A stretch of DNA of 64,000 nucleotides. Source: Anaeromyxobacter soli (GTDB taxonomy: Bacteria; Myxococcota; Myxococcia; Myxococcales; Anaeromyxobacteraceae). The position numbers were made by a program, and so were the translations under genes. Location of the stretch: the NCBI RefSeq assembly GCF_022808855.1, contig NZ_JAKZLF010000003.1:1-64000 (forward strand). Reading direction: 5' to 3'. The stretch's first letter is position 1; each line of letters starts with the position of its first letter. The notes beneath the pieces were generated by a model. That model saw nothing but the letters and a program-made list of their open reading frames with translations. It was not told the DNA's origin and ran no database searches. This document shows positions 1 through 8,384 of this stretch, piece after piece.

Positions 1-291
1 GTACCGCTGGCCGAGGCCCTCGCGGCGCCGGCCGCACCCGCGGCGCGCGAGCCGGCTCCCGCCCCGGCGCCGCAGCCCGAGCGCGAGCAGGGCGAGGCCC
101 CACCCGCGCCTGCGCCTGAGCTCGCGCCCGCCGCGGCGACGCCGTCGCCCGGCCCCGGCGCCGAGCCGCCGAGCGAGCCGGCACCCGCGAAGCGGGCGCG
201 CACGAAGCCGGTGAAGCCGCGCGCGAAGCGCAGCGCCCCCAGGGCGCCGAAGAAGAAGAAGGCCCGCAAGGGGACGCGTCGCGAGAAGTGA
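1..291 (+). CDS. C-terminal tail of an unidentified protein (5'-truncated)
   Basis: Frame 1 is open from the first base to a TGA at 289-291, giving 96 residues of a gene that begins outside the window. The first two thirds are almost entirely Ala, Pro and Glu; the last third is rich in Lys and Arg, with a run of four lysines. This looks like a disordered, basic C-terminal extension and no catalytic domain is visible. RNase III genes often lie just upstream of era, so this could be the tail of such a protein, but that rests on gene order alone. Confidence 0.6.
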   Translation, partial: VPLAEALAAPAAPAAREPAPAPAPQPEREQGEAPPAPAPELAPAAATPSPGPGAEPPSEPAPAKRARTKPVKPRAKRSAPRAPKKKKARKGTRREK

Positions 292-329
292 ACTCGCTTC
301 CCGCCCGAGCCTTCTTTCCTTCTTTCCAT

Positions 330-358
330 TTGCCCGCACCCCGGCCGGTGGCTAGCAT
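330..358 (+). promoter_or_regulatory. Candidate sigma-70 promoter of the first cyclophilin gene
   Basis: TTGCCC at 330-335 and TAGCAT at 353-358 are separated by 17 bases. Transcription would begin near 365, only a few bases before the ATG at 368, and no Shine-Dalgarno sequence precedes that ATG. If the promoter is real, the mRNA is leaderless or nearly so. Confidence 0.35.
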
Positions 359-367
359 CCCGCGCAT

Positions 368-1048
368 ATGACGAGACCCACCGTGCTCCTCGCCGCGCTC
401 GCGGCTGCCCTCGCCGCGCCCGCGGCGCGCGCAGCGACCCCCGCCGCCGGCGGACAGGGCAAGGACCAGTACGCCGTCTTCGAGACCTCGCGCGGAACGA
501 TCGGCGTGAAGCTGCTCCCGCGGAAGGCGCCGAAGGCCGTCGAGAACTTCGTGGAGCTCGCCCAGGGCAAGAAGACCTGGACGGATCCGACGACGGGACG
601 GAGAGTGACCGAGCCGCTCTACGACGGCACCCTGTTCCACCGCGTCATCCCGAGCTTCATGATCCAGGGCGGCGATCCGCTCTCTCGCGGCGCGGCGCTC
701 GGCGCGACGGCGGCGCCGAACGGCCGGCCGTTCGGCTCGGGCGATCCCGGGTACCGCTTCGAGGACGAGCTCGAGAAGCCGCCGGCGAAGCCCTTCGCGA
801 AGGGGTGCCAGCTCGCGATGGCGAACAGCGGCCCCAACACGAACGGCTCGCAGTTCTTCATCACCGAGGTGGCGACCCCCTGGCTCGATCCCAAGCCGTG
901 CAACGCCCCGGGGGGCGTGTGCGGGTACGTGCACATCGGCGAGGGAGTGTGCGGCTGTGAGCTCGTGGCGCCGATCGCGCGGGCCGGGAACGGCCAGACG
1001 AAGCTCGTGAAGGTCACCATCACGAACAAGGCGCCCACCTGCAAGTGA
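368..1048 (+). CDS. Exported cyclophilin-type peptidyl-prolyl cis-trans isomerase
   Basis: 226 residues. Residues 1-22 form a signal peptide (MTRP, then an Ala/Leu-rich core ending AARA), so the enzyme should act in the periplasm. The rest is a cyclophilin domain: FHRVIPSFMIQGGDP carries the catalytic Arg and the FMIQGGD motif, and NSGPNTNGSQFFIT is the active-site core. Near the C-terminus an insertion with four cysteines (CNAPGGVC and CGC) replaces the usual short loop and could form disulfides after export. It catalyses proline isomerisation during folding. A cytoplasmic paralogue follows 51 bases downstream, suggesting duplication. There is no Shine-Dalgarno before the ATG. Confidence 0.9.
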   Translation: MTRPTVLLAALAAALAAPAARAATPAAGGQGKDQYAVFETSRGTIGVKLLPRKAPKAVENFVELAQGKKTWTDPTTGRRVTEPLYDGTLFHRVIPSFMIQGGDPLSRGAALGATAAPNGRPFGSGDPGYRFEDELEKPPAKPFAKGCQLAMANSGPNTNGSQFFITEVATPWLDPKPCNAPGGVCGYVHIGEGVCGCELVAPIARAGNGQTKLVKVTITNKAPTCK

Positions 1049-1099
1049 GCGGCGTCGCCCGGGCGGTCGAACCGCGCCGGGGAGGACGGGAGGACGGAC

Positions 1100-1606
1100 A
1101 TGGCTGAGCAGCTCTACGCGACGTTTCAGACTTCTCTCGGCGAGATCGTCGTGAAGCTCCTGCCGGAGAAGGCGCCGAAGACCGTCGAGAACTTCGTCGG
1201 CCTCGCCGAGGGGACGAAGGAGTGGACGGACCCGCGCACCGGCCAGAAGCAGAAGAAGCCGCTGTACGACGGCACGGTGTTCCACCGCGTGATCCCCGAG
1301 TTCATGATCCAGGGCGGCGATCCGCTGGGGACCGGCACGGGCGGGCCCGGCTACAAGTTCGGGGACGAGATCGGCCCGGACAACCGGTTCACGAAGGGCG
1401 GCCTCCTCGCGATGGCCAACGCCGGCCCGAACACCAACGGCTCGCAGTTCTTCATCACGGAGATCGCGACCCCCTGGCTCGACAAGGGGCACACGATCTT
1501 CGGCGAGGTGGTGCGCGGCGAGGAGCTCGTGCCCAAGATCGCCCGCACCGGCAACGCGAAGGTAAAGCTCGAGAAGGTCACCATCACCCGCGGCGCGCAG
1601 CCGTAA
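1100..1606 (+). CDS. Cytoplasmic cyclophilin-type peptidyl-prolyl isomerase
   Basis: 168 residues with no signal peptide, the normal length of a single-domain bacterial cyclophilin (PpiB type). FHRVIPEFMIQGGDP and NAGPNTNGSQFFIT are the active-site motifs, and WLDKGHTIFGEVV is the conserved C-terminal stretch. A GGAGGACGGGAGG tract just upstream supplies the ribosome binding site. It is clearly a paralogue of the exported cyclophilin upstream but lacks its cysteine-rich insertion. It assists protein folding in the cytoplasm. It precedes era and is probably co-transcribed with it. Confidence 0.92.
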   Translation: MAEQLYATFQTSLGEIVVKLLPEKAPKTVENFVGLAEGTKEWTDPRTGQKQKKPLYDGTVFHRVIPEFMIQGGDPLGTGTGGPGYKFGDEIGPDNRFTKGGLLAMANAGPNTNGSQFFITEIATPWLDKGHTIFGEVVRGEELVPKIARTGNAKVKLEKVTITRGAQP

Positions 1607-1631
1607 GGCTCCGCCGCAAGGAAACCCAGGC

Positions 1632-1663
1632 GCCCGCCGGTGGCCGTCGTGCCGCCGGCGGGC
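1632..1663 (+). other. GC-rich stem-loop between the cyclophilin gene and era
   Basis: GCCCGCCGG at 1632-1640 pairs perfectly with CCGGCGGGC at 1655-1663 around a 14-base loop. No T-run follows. It ends 11 bases before the era ATG, so it could attenuate readthrough or mask the era ribosome binding region, which has no obvious Shine-Dalgarno. Confidence 0.45.
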
Positions 1664-1674
1664 GCGATCACCTC

Positions 1675-2607
1675 ATGACCAGCAAGAAGCAGCCCCCGTT
1701 CCGCGCCGGGTTCGTCGCCATCGTCGGGCGGCCGAACGTCGGCAAGTCCACCCTCCTGAACCGCGTGCTCGGCGAGCACGTCGCGATCGTCACGCCGCGC
1801 CCGCAGACGACCCGCACCCGCATCCTCGGGATCTGGAACGCGAAGGGCGCCCAGATCGCCTTCTTCGACACGCCCGGCCTGCACCGCGCGAAGGGGCCGC
1901 TCAACCGGCGGATGGTCGAGGTCGCGCTCACCACGCTCGACGAGGTCGACGCGGTGCTGATGCTCGTCGAGGCGGGCACGGGGCCCGACGGCCGGGTGGA
2001 GGTCGGCGAGTCGACGCGCTGGGCGATCGAGGAGGTCGCCCGGCGGCGGAAGCCCGCCATCCTGGGGATCTCCAAGATGGACCGGGCGCCGCGCGCGACG
2101 CTCCTGCCCGTCATCGACGCGTACAAGGGCCTCCACGCGTGGACCGACATCGTCCCGTTCTCCGGGCTCACCGGCGAGAACGTGGACACGCTGCTCGAGG
2201 TGCTCGGGAAGCACCTGCCCGAGTCGGAGGCGCCGCTCTTCCCGCCCGACCAGCTCACCGATCAGGCGGAGCGCGCCCTCGCCGCGGAGTACGTGCGCGA
2301 GCAGGTGATGCTCCAGACGCGCCAGGAGATCCCGTACTCGGTCGCGGTGGACATCGAGGAATTCGACGAGGCCGAGCGCCGCGACGACGGCGGGCTCGTC
2401 CGCATCTCGGGGGTGATCCTCGTCGAGCGCGAGTCGCAGAAGGCGATCGTGATCGGCAAGGGCGGCGCGATGCTGAAGAAGATCGGGACCCGCGCGCGGG
2501 AGAACCTCGAGCGGCTCCTCGGCTGCAAGGTCTTCCTGGGGCTGACCGTCAAGGTGGAGGAGCGCTGGAGCGAGCGCGCCACCGCGCTGAAGAGGCTCGG
2601 CCTGTGA
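1675..2607 (+). CDS. era: GTPase Era
   Basis: 310 residues; Era is usually about 300. The P-loop GRPNVGKST lies at residues 18-26, followed by the switch I region PQTTRTRI, G3 DTPG and G4 SKMD. The C-terminal third carries the KH domain core VIGKGGAMLKKIGTRARENLE, which binds the 3' end of 16S rRNA. Era assists maturation of the 30S subunit at the membrane. The frame is open for about 150 codons upstream, but that stretch is a shadow of the cyclophilin gene; ATG 1675 is the first start compatible with the family. The stop overlaps the GTG of der (GTGA), indicating translational coupling of the two ribosome-assembly GTPases. Confidence 0.96.
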   Translation: MTSKKQPPFRAGFVAIVGRPNVGKSTLLNRVLGEHVAIVTPRPQTTRTRILGIWNAKGAQIAFFDTPGLHRAKGPLNRRMVEVALTTLDEVDAVLMLVEAGTGPDGRVEVGESTRWAIEEVARRRKPAILGISKMDRAPRATLLPVIDAYKGLHAWTDIVPFSGLTGENVDTLLEVLGKHLPESEAPLFPPDQLTDQAERALAAEYVREQVMLQTRQEIPYSVAVDIEEFDEAERRDDGGLVRISGVILVERESQKAIVIGKGGAMLKKIGTRARENLERLLGCKVFLGLTVKVEERWSERATALKRLGL

Positions 2608-4019
2608 GCGCGCCCACCGTCCCCGCGCCGCGCGCGCTCGTCGCGCTCGTCGGCCGCCCCAACGTGGGCAAGTCCACGCTCTTCAACCGGATCGCCGGCC
2701 GCCGCGCCGCGATCGTCCAGGACGTGCCGGGCGTCACCCGCGACCGGAACTACGCCGACTTCACCTTCGAGGGCCGGGCGCTGTCGGTCGTGGACACCGG
2801 CGGGTTCGAGCCGGAGTCGTCCGACCGGCTCATGGCGCAGGTCCGCCGGCAGGCCCAGCTCGCGGTCGAGGAGGCCGCCGCGGTGGTGCTCGTCGTCGAC
2901 GGGCGCGAGGGGCTCTCGCCGGTGGACTCCGCCGTCGCCGACCTGCTGCGCCGCGCGGGCAAGCCGCTATTCGTGGCGGTGAACAAGGTGGACACCGCCC
3001 GCACCGAGGAGGAGATCCCGCTCGCGGAGTTCTTCCGGCTGGGCTTCGGGGACGTGCACACCGTCTCGGCCGAGCACGGCCGCGGGGTGGGGGAGCTGGT
3101 CGACGCGATCGTCGCGAAGCTCGCGCTCCCGGAGGCCCCGCCGGCCCCCGAGGACGCCGAGGAGCCGGAGGAGGTCAGCGAGGACGACCGGCCGAAGGGC
3201 GACATCCGCCTCGCCATCGTGGGCCGCCCGAACGTCGGCAAGAGCACGTTCGTGAACGCGCTCCTCGGGATGGAGCGCTTCGTCGTCTCCGACGTCCCCG
3301 GGACGACGCGCGACGCGATCGACTCCCTCGTCGAGCACCGCGGCCAGCGCTTCGTCGTCACCGACACCGCCGGGATCCGGCGCAAGAGCGCCATCGCCCA
3401 GAGCGTGGAGGCGTACTCCGTCGTGCGCTCGATGAAGGCCATCGACCGGGCGGAGGTGGTCGCCTGCCTGCTCGACGCGACGGAGGCCGGCGTGGAGCAG
3501 GACGCGCGCCTGCTGGGGCTCATCTCCGAGAAGTCGAAGGCGCTCCTCATCGTGGTGAACAAGTGGGACGTCGCGGAGCGCGAGGGCGCGACGCAGGACT
3601 GGTACCGCAAGGAGCTGTACAAGCGGCTGCCGTTCGTCTCGTTCGCGCCGATGCTGTTCGTCTCGGCGAAGGAAGGGCGCGGCGTCACCCGCGTGCTCGA
3701 GCGCGCCGCGCGGCTCGTCGAGCAGTACCGCGCCCGCTTCCCGACCCCGGCCCTGAACGAGCTGCTCGAGACGATCCAGGAGGAGCACCCCGCTCCCCTC
3801 GCGAAGGGCCACCCGGTGAAGCTGTACTACGTCGCCCAGGTCGCCTACGCGCCGCCCACCTTCGTGATGCAGTGCAACCGGCCGGAGGCGATCGGCGAGC
3901 CGTACCGCCGCTTCGTGGAGAACCGCTTCCGCGCCGCCTTCGGGCTGGAGGTGCCGATGCGGCTCGTCTTCCGGGAGCGGAAGCGCCGCAGCCGCCCGCC
4001 GCCGAAGCGGCGCGGGTGA
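2604..4019 (+). CDS. der: GTPase Der (EngA)
   Basis: 471 residues with two tandem G domains, the hallmark of Der. The first P-loop GRPNVGKST is at residues 17-25 and a second identical one lies near residue 208, after an acidic linker (PEDAEEPEEVSEDDR). The C-terminal KH-like domain ends in a basic tail (KRRSRPPPKRRG). Der is essential for 50S subunit assembly. The start is the GTG that overlaps the era stop; the frame is open further upstream but overlaps era. yfgM and bamB homologues follow, matching the grouping of der with yfgM-bamB in Gammaproteobacteria. Confidence 0.96.
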   Translation: MSAPTVPAPRALVALVGRPNVGKSTLFNRIAGRRAAIVQDVPGVTRDRNYADFTFEGRALSVVDTGGFEPESSDRLMAQVRRQAQLAVEEAAAVVLVVDGREGLSPVDSAVADLLRRAGKPLFVAVNKVDTARTEEEIPLAEFFRLGFGDVHTVSAEHGRGVGELVDAIVAKLALPEAPPAPEDAEEPEEVSEDDRPKGDIRLAIVGRPNVGKSTFVNALLGMERFVVSDVPGTTRDAIDSLVEHRGQRFVVTDTAGIRRKSAIAQSVEAYSVVRSMKAIDRAEVVACLLDATEAGVEQDARLLGLISEKSKALLIVVNKWDVAEREGATQDWYRKELYKRLPFVSFAPMLFVSAKEGRGVTRVLERAARLVEQYRARFPTPALNELLETIQEEHPAPLAKGHPVKLYYVAQVAYAPPTFVMQCNRPEAIGEPYRRFVENRFRAAFGLEVPMRLVFRERKRRSRPPPKRRG

Positions 4020-4021
4020 GC

Positions 4022-4047
4022 GGCCGTCCGGCTTTCGCTTGACGGCC
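4022..4047 (+). terminator. Stem-loop after der
   Basis: GGCCGTC at 4022-4028 pairs with GACGGCC at 4041-4047 around a 12-base loop directly after the der stop. There is no T-tract, so termination would be weak or factor-dependent. Its right arm overlaps the -35 hexamer of the next promoter. Confidence 0.35.
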
Positions 4048-4067
4048 TCTGCCCCGGCCCTCTAGAT
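4039..4067 (+). promoter_or_regulatory. Candidate sigma-70 promoter of the yfgM-bamB-nudix operon
   Basis: TTGACG at 4039-4044 and CTAGAT at 4062-4067 are spaced by 17 bases. Transcription would start near 4074, about 45 bases before the ATG at 4118. Confidence 0.5.
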
Positions 4068-4117
4068 TGGCCCGGTTTTCTTCAGGAATCTCGCGCGTTG
4101 CGCCCCCGAGAGGTGCC

Positions 4118-4846
4118 ATGTCGTCGAAGCCCAGCGTCATCACCCGCAAGGACATGAAGGAGCCGGACAAGTTCCAGCACGCGGCGGAGCAGGCCGCCGG
4201 CTGGGTCGCGGCCCGGAAGCGGCAGGCCGTCCTGCTCGGCGGCGGGGCCGTCGTGCTCGTGCTCCTCGCGGTGGTCGTGCTCGTCGTGCAGTCGCACCGG
4301 TCCGAGGCCTCCGGCGCTGCGGTCTCGCAGATGCTCGAGACGGTCGGCGGGACGGTGTCGGCGGTGCCGCTCCCCGGCCAGCCGGGGCCGTTCTTCCCGA
4401 CGGAGGAGGCGCACCAGCGCGCCATCGTCGGCGCGGCGGACCAGGTGCTCGCGCAGCACGGCGGCAGCGCCGCGGCGCTCGCGGCGCTCGCGAAGGGGGA
4501 CGCGCACCTGCGCCTTCGCGAGTGGGAGCCCGCCAGGGCGGCCTACCAGCGGTATCTCGAGACCGCCGACAAGGACGATTCGCTCCGGTTCGGCGCGCTC
4601 GAGGGGCTCGCGCTCGCGGCCGAGGGGAAGGGTGACCTCGCCGCGGCGGCCGAAGGGTTCGCGCGGATGGCGAAGGAGGCGCCGGCGTTCGCCGATCGCG
4701 CCGATCTCGACCGCGCCCGCGTGCTCGCCACCGCCGGCAAGACGGACGAGGCGCGCCAGGTGCTGGCCGCGTTCCCCGAGCAGCACAAGGAGTCGCCCCT
4801 CGCGCCCGAGGCGTCGCAGCGGCTCGGCAAGCTCGGCGGCAAGTAG
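4118..4846 (+). CDS. YfgM-like membrane-anchored TPR protein
   Basis: 242 residues. A cytoplasmic N-terminus of about 37 residues is followed by one strong transmembrane helix (residues 38-58, LLGGGAVVLVLLAVVVLVV) and a periplasmic alpha-helical part with TPR-like repeats (for example LRFGALEGLALAAEGKGDLA). This matches YfgM, an ancillary SecYEG and chaperone-network protein that hands exported proteins to periplasmic factors. ATG 4118 was chosen because CGAGAGG precedes it at good spacing; the frame extends 17 codons further upstream. It abuts the BamB-like gene (stop TAG directly followed by ATG). Sequence similarity to E. coli YfgM is only architectural here, so the assignment relies on topology plus gene order. 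Confidence 0.75.
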   Translation: MSSKPSVITRKDMKEPDKFQHAAEQAAGWVAARKRQAVLLGGGAVVLVLLAVVVLVVQSHRSEASGAAVSQMLETVGGTVSAVPLPGQPGPFFPTEEAHQRAIVGAADQVLAQHGGSAAALAALAKGDAHLRLREWEPARAAYQRYLETADKDDSLRFGALEGLALAAEGKGDLAAAAEGFARMAKEAPAFADRADLDRARVLATAGKTDEARQVLAAFPEQHKESPLAPEASQRLGKLGGK

Positions 4847-5944
4847 ATGACGGCGCTCGCCCTCGCGCTCGCGCTCGCCGCGACGGCTCCCGGCATGAGG
4901 AGCGGGCTGCCCCCCGCGCCGCGGGAGCTCTACCGGTTCGCCTGGCAGCGGTCGGTGGTCACGCCGCAGGCGCTCGAGTGGAAGCCGCGCGAGCCCGGCG
5001 GCCTCGCCGTCGATCCCGCGAGCGGGATCGTGGTGTTCGGGACCCGCGACGGCTGGCTCCACGCGATCCGCGACGACGGGAGGGTCGCCTGGGAGCTCAA
5101 GACGGAGGGCGGCTTCTCGGGCCCACCGGCGATCGACGGCGGCACCGTCTACGCCGGCTCGAGCGACGGGCGGCTCTACGCGGTCGCGCTCGCGACGGGC
5201 AAGGAGCGCTGGCGCTACGACGCGAAGGAGGAGCTCGGGACCCGCCCGGCCGTCGTCGGCGGCACGCTCTACGTGGCGAGCCTGCAGGACACCGTCTTCG
5301 CGCTCGACGCGAAGACCGGCGCCTGGAAGTGGCATCACCGGCGCGAGCCGCGCCCGGGCTTCACCATCCGCGGCGCCGCGCCGGTGCAGGTGCGCGGAGG
5401 CACGGTCTACGCGGCGTACTCCGACGGCTTCGTGGCGGCGCTCGATCCGGCGACGGGCACGGCGCGCTGGGAGCGGATGATCGCGCCCGCCGGCGACGAG
5501 CTCGACGTCGACGGCCTGGTGGCGGAGGGGGATCGCGTGTACGCCGCCGCCTACTCCGGCGCGGTGCTCGCGCTCGACGCGGCCTCCGGCGAGACGCGCT
5601 GGACCTTCGAGGCGCCCGGGGCGGTGAAGCTCGCGCTCGCGCCGGGCGGGACGCTCGTCGCGGTCGCGACCGCCGGCGTGTACGCGCTCTCGGCCAAGGA
5701 CGGCACGGTGCTCTGGTCGTCTCCGCTCGGCCGCGGCGTGCCTTCGGGCGAGCCGGTCGTCGCGGGTGCCTGGGTGCTCGTCCCCGCCACCACCGGCGGG
5801 CTCCGCTGGCTCGAGGCGTCGAGCGGACGGCTCATGCGCGTGCTCGACCCGGGGAGCGGGATCTCGGGGACCCCCGCCGTCGTGGACCGGCGCGTGTACG
5901 TCCTGTCGAACCGCGGCGAGCTCTACGCGCTCGACCTGCCGTGA
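4847..5944 (+). CDS. BamB-like PQQ-repeat beta-propeller protein
   Basis: 365 residues built of PQQ-type propeller blades: repeated patterns of the form VYAGSSDGRLYAVALATG, LYVASLQDTVFALDAKTG, VYAAAYSGAVLALDAASG. The propeller and its place after yfgM point to BamB, the outer-membrane-protein assembly scaffold. A short hydrophobic N-terminus (ALALALALAA) could be a signal peptide, but there is no lipobox cysteine, unlike classical BamB, which is a lipoprotein. It may therefore be a soluble periplasmic form or a different propeller protein. It begins immediately after the yfgM stop and overlaps the NUDIX gene by four bases. Confidence 0.75.
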   Translation: MTALALALALAATAPGMRSGLPPAPRELYRFAWQRSVVTPQALEWKPREPGGLAVDPASGIVVFGTRDGWLHAIRDDGRVAWELKTEGGFSGPPAIDGGTVYAGSSDGRLYAVALATGKERWRYDAKEELGTRPAVVGGTLYVASLQDTVFALDAKTGAWKWHHRREPRPGFTIRGAAPVQVRGGTVYAAYSDGFVAALDPATGTARWERMIAPAGDELDVDGLVAEGDRVYAAAYSGAVLALDAASGETRWTFEAPGAVKLALAPGGTLVAVATAGVYALSAKDGTVLWSSPLGRGVPSGEPVVAGAWVLVPATTGGLRWLEASSGRLMRVLDPGSGISGTPAVVDRRVYVLSNRGELYALDLP

Positions 5945-6357
5945 GGCGCATCCGCGTCGTCGCGGCCGTCGTCCGGCGCGCGGAGCTGCTGCTCGTCACG
6001 AGGCGCCCCGACCGTGCGGGCGCGCGGGGGCAGTGGGAGTTCCCGGGCGGCAAGGTCGAGCCGGGCGAGGACGAGCCCGCGGCGCTGCGCCGGGAGCTCG
6101 TCGAGGAGCTCGGCTGCGACGCCGCGGTGGGGCCGCTCCTCCTCCGCCACGCTCACGCCTACCCGGAGCTCGAGGTCGAGCTCGCCTTCTACCGCTGCGC
6201 GCTCGAGCCCGGGGTCGAGCCGCGCCCGCTCGGCGTGGCCGAGATCGCCTGGGCACGCCCGGGCACGCTCGAGAGCTACGACTTCCTCGAGGCGGATCGG
6301 GCGGTGCTCGCCGAGCTCGAGCGCCTCGCCTCGGACGAGCCCGCCGATCGCGAGTGA
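5941..6357 (+). CDS. NUDIX hydrolase, MutT type
   Basis: 138 residues. The complete Nudix box (G-x5-E-x7-REL-x-EEL-G) is present as GKVEPGEDEPAALRRELVEE followed by LG, and the preceding QWEFPGGK is characteristic of MutT, which hydrolyses 8-oxo-dGTP to prevent mutation. Length fits MutT (about 130). The GTG at 5941 overlaps the previous stop (GTGA). Other (deoxy)nucleotide-type Nudix substrates cannot be excluded from sequence alone. Confidence 0.88.
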   Translation: MRRIRVVAAVVRRAELLLVTRRPDRAGARGQWEFPGGKVEPGEDEPAALRRELVEELGCDAAVGPLLLRHAHAYPELEVELAFYRCALEPGVEPRPLGVAEIAWARPGTLESYDFLEADRAVLAELERLASDEPADRE

Positions 6358-7035
6358 GCGCTTGCCTCCGGGCGGTGGCCGGCGCGCTCCGCGTGCCCCG
6401 ATAGCGCTGCCCGCTCGGGCGTTTCCCTGCTGCGGCACACGCTGGCTGCCTGCGGCGGCTCATCATTCATCACAAGTGCAGGTACTCGCCGGGCGAGCGG
6501 TGGGTGTTTCGACCGCGGTTTCGGTGCGCAGGGCGGATTCGGGCATCGACGGGATCTGCGCACGCGCTCCGGGCGCGACCCGATGAACGCGGGGGAGGCG
6601 GTAGAGCAGGCGAACGTCTCGTCGTGTCGGGCCGGCGTCGCAGCGTTTCTTCGCGCGGGTCCGTGCAGCAACACGCGTTCGCGCTCGCCCCGCCACATGG
6701 GCCGGAGCGTCGCGCCAGTGTTCACAATGCGTGACAGCTATCGCCAGCGGTAGTGCTCCCCGACGTCGCGGCTTCCCTCGCGCGAAGAAACGAAGCGTCC
6801 CTGTTGCGGTGGGTGAAACATTGCCCATTGACGCCTTCTCGCCTCGATCGCGCTCGGGCAAACGGGCGGCGCGTGAGGGCCGCTCTCGCGCACACACTTT
6901 GCGCGTGAAGCGCGCGCCGATCGGTTTGAGGCTCCGACGAGGGCGCAGCGGAGAACGCCGCGCAAGAGCGGGCCTGGAGCGTCTCCGGAGCTCCGGAATT
7001 CGCGTGTTACGAAGGGTGTACTGGAGGTGCATCCC
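6358..7035. other. 678-base gene-poor stretch before the HNH gene
   Basis: No reading frame here has the codon pattern of its neighbours, and base composition is less extreme than in the flanking genes. The only structure seen is a perfect 14-base palindrome, TCCGGAGCTCCGGA, at 6984-6997, about 40 bases upstream of the HNH start, which could be an operator or a small stem. The region may be decayed sequence associated with arrival of the HNH gene. Confidence 0.5.
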
Positions 7036-8291
7036 ATGTCCGCGCTCGCCCCCGCTTCTCTCGAGTCGAACGTCCTCGCCCTGCGCCTGCGCGAGCTCGC
7101 CGGAGAGGAACGAAACGTCCAGGTCGACTTCCTCCTGCACCTCGACGAGTTCGATCGGCGCCGCGCCTTCGTCGAGGCCGGCCATGCGTCCCTGTGGGCC
7201 TATTGCCTTGAGGCGCTCCACCTGCGCGAGGGCGCCGCCGGGCGGCGCATCCAGGCGATGCGGGTGCTGCGCCGCTTTCCGACACTGGAAGCTCCGCTGC
7301 GGGATGGGCGTCTTTGCCTGTCCACCCTGGCGCTCCTCGGCCAGGTGCTCACCGAGGAGAACGTGGACGATCTCCTCACTCGCGCCGCCTTCCGGACCCG
7401 GGCCGAGGTCGAGCACCTCGTCGCCTCCGTCCAGGCCCGCACCGCTCCGCGCGCTGGCCTCCGCAAGCTGACCGAGCGCGCGCCCGCCGCGGCGAGCGCA
7501 ACGCTACCGCTCCCGGCGTCCGATGCAGGGGCCGAGGCGGCGCCACTGGCCGGCCCTGCTGAGCCGACCCTCGGCCCGGACCCCATCGCCGACTCGCGGC
7601 CTGCGCTCCCGCCCACCGTCGCGCAGCCGAAGCGAAGGGCCGTGACGCTCGCCGTCTCGGAGACGCACTGGTCGCTCCGGGTCACCCTCGACCGCGCCTG
7701 CAAGGAGGACCTCGAGACGCTCCTGTCACTCCTGTGCACAAGGTTCCGGACGGCGACCTCGCGGCGGTGCTCCACGAGGCGATCCGCTGCGCCATCGAGA
7801 AGCACGGCAAGCGCAAGGGCGCTGTCGCGCCGGAGCGGAAGACGAAGGACGCGAAGGAAGGTTCGAAGGAGCGCGCGAAGGAGGGCTCCGAGGAAGGCTC
7901 GACCGAGGGCGAGAAGCGGGTCGCGGCGAAGCCACCGGCGGCGAGGACCACGATCCCGGCGATAGTGCGCCGCGCGGTGTGGACGCGCGACGGCGGGCGC
8001 TGCGCCTGGGTCGGTCCGGACGGCTGCCGCTGCAACAGCCGCTGGAAGCTCGAGCTCGACCACCTCCAACCCGCCGCCCTCGGGGGGCCGTCCACGATCG
8101 ACAATCTTCGGCTCGCCTGTCGAGCGCACAACCTGCTTCACGCAGAGAGAACTTTCGGGCGCGAGCACATGGATCGCTTCCGCCGCGACTCGGGTGACGG
8201 GCCGACGCCATTCGAGCAACCGGGCGTGGCGCCTCTGTCTACCGTCATGCATCTGGGACGTGGGCGCCGTGATGCTGCGGCGGCCCGCTAG
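7036..8291 (+). pseudogene. HNH endonuclease-domain protein, broken by a one-base frameshift
   Basis: The first part runs from ATG 7036 (GGAGG at 7023-7027 precedes it) through an N-terminal alpha-helical domain (FLLHLDEFDRRRAFVEAGHA) to about 7735. The coding sense then continues in the next frame from codon 7737 (HKVPDGDLAAVLHEAIRCAI) through a Lys/Glu-rich linker to a complete HNH motif (LELDHLQPAAL, NLRLACRAHNLLHA). The two frames differ by exactly one missing base, as if CTGTCGCAC had become CTGTGCAC. A GTG at 7734 could restart translation of the C-terminal half. Either a true pseudogene, a two-part gene or a sequencing error. The resemblance to multicopy Anaeromyxobacter HNH proteins is from memory of the family. 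Confidence 0.8.
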
Positions 8292-8384
8292 GTTGCCGAA
8301 CCTCCGGCTGACCGGGGATTCGCATGCGGCCGGAGCGACGGCTCGCCGCCCACGACCCACGTACGCCCGTGACGCTCAACGCTG

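Noticed and set aside
7700-7760. Programmed -1 frameshift in the HNH gene
   Set aside because: No slippery heptamer and no downstream pseudoknot is evident; a one-base loss explains it better.
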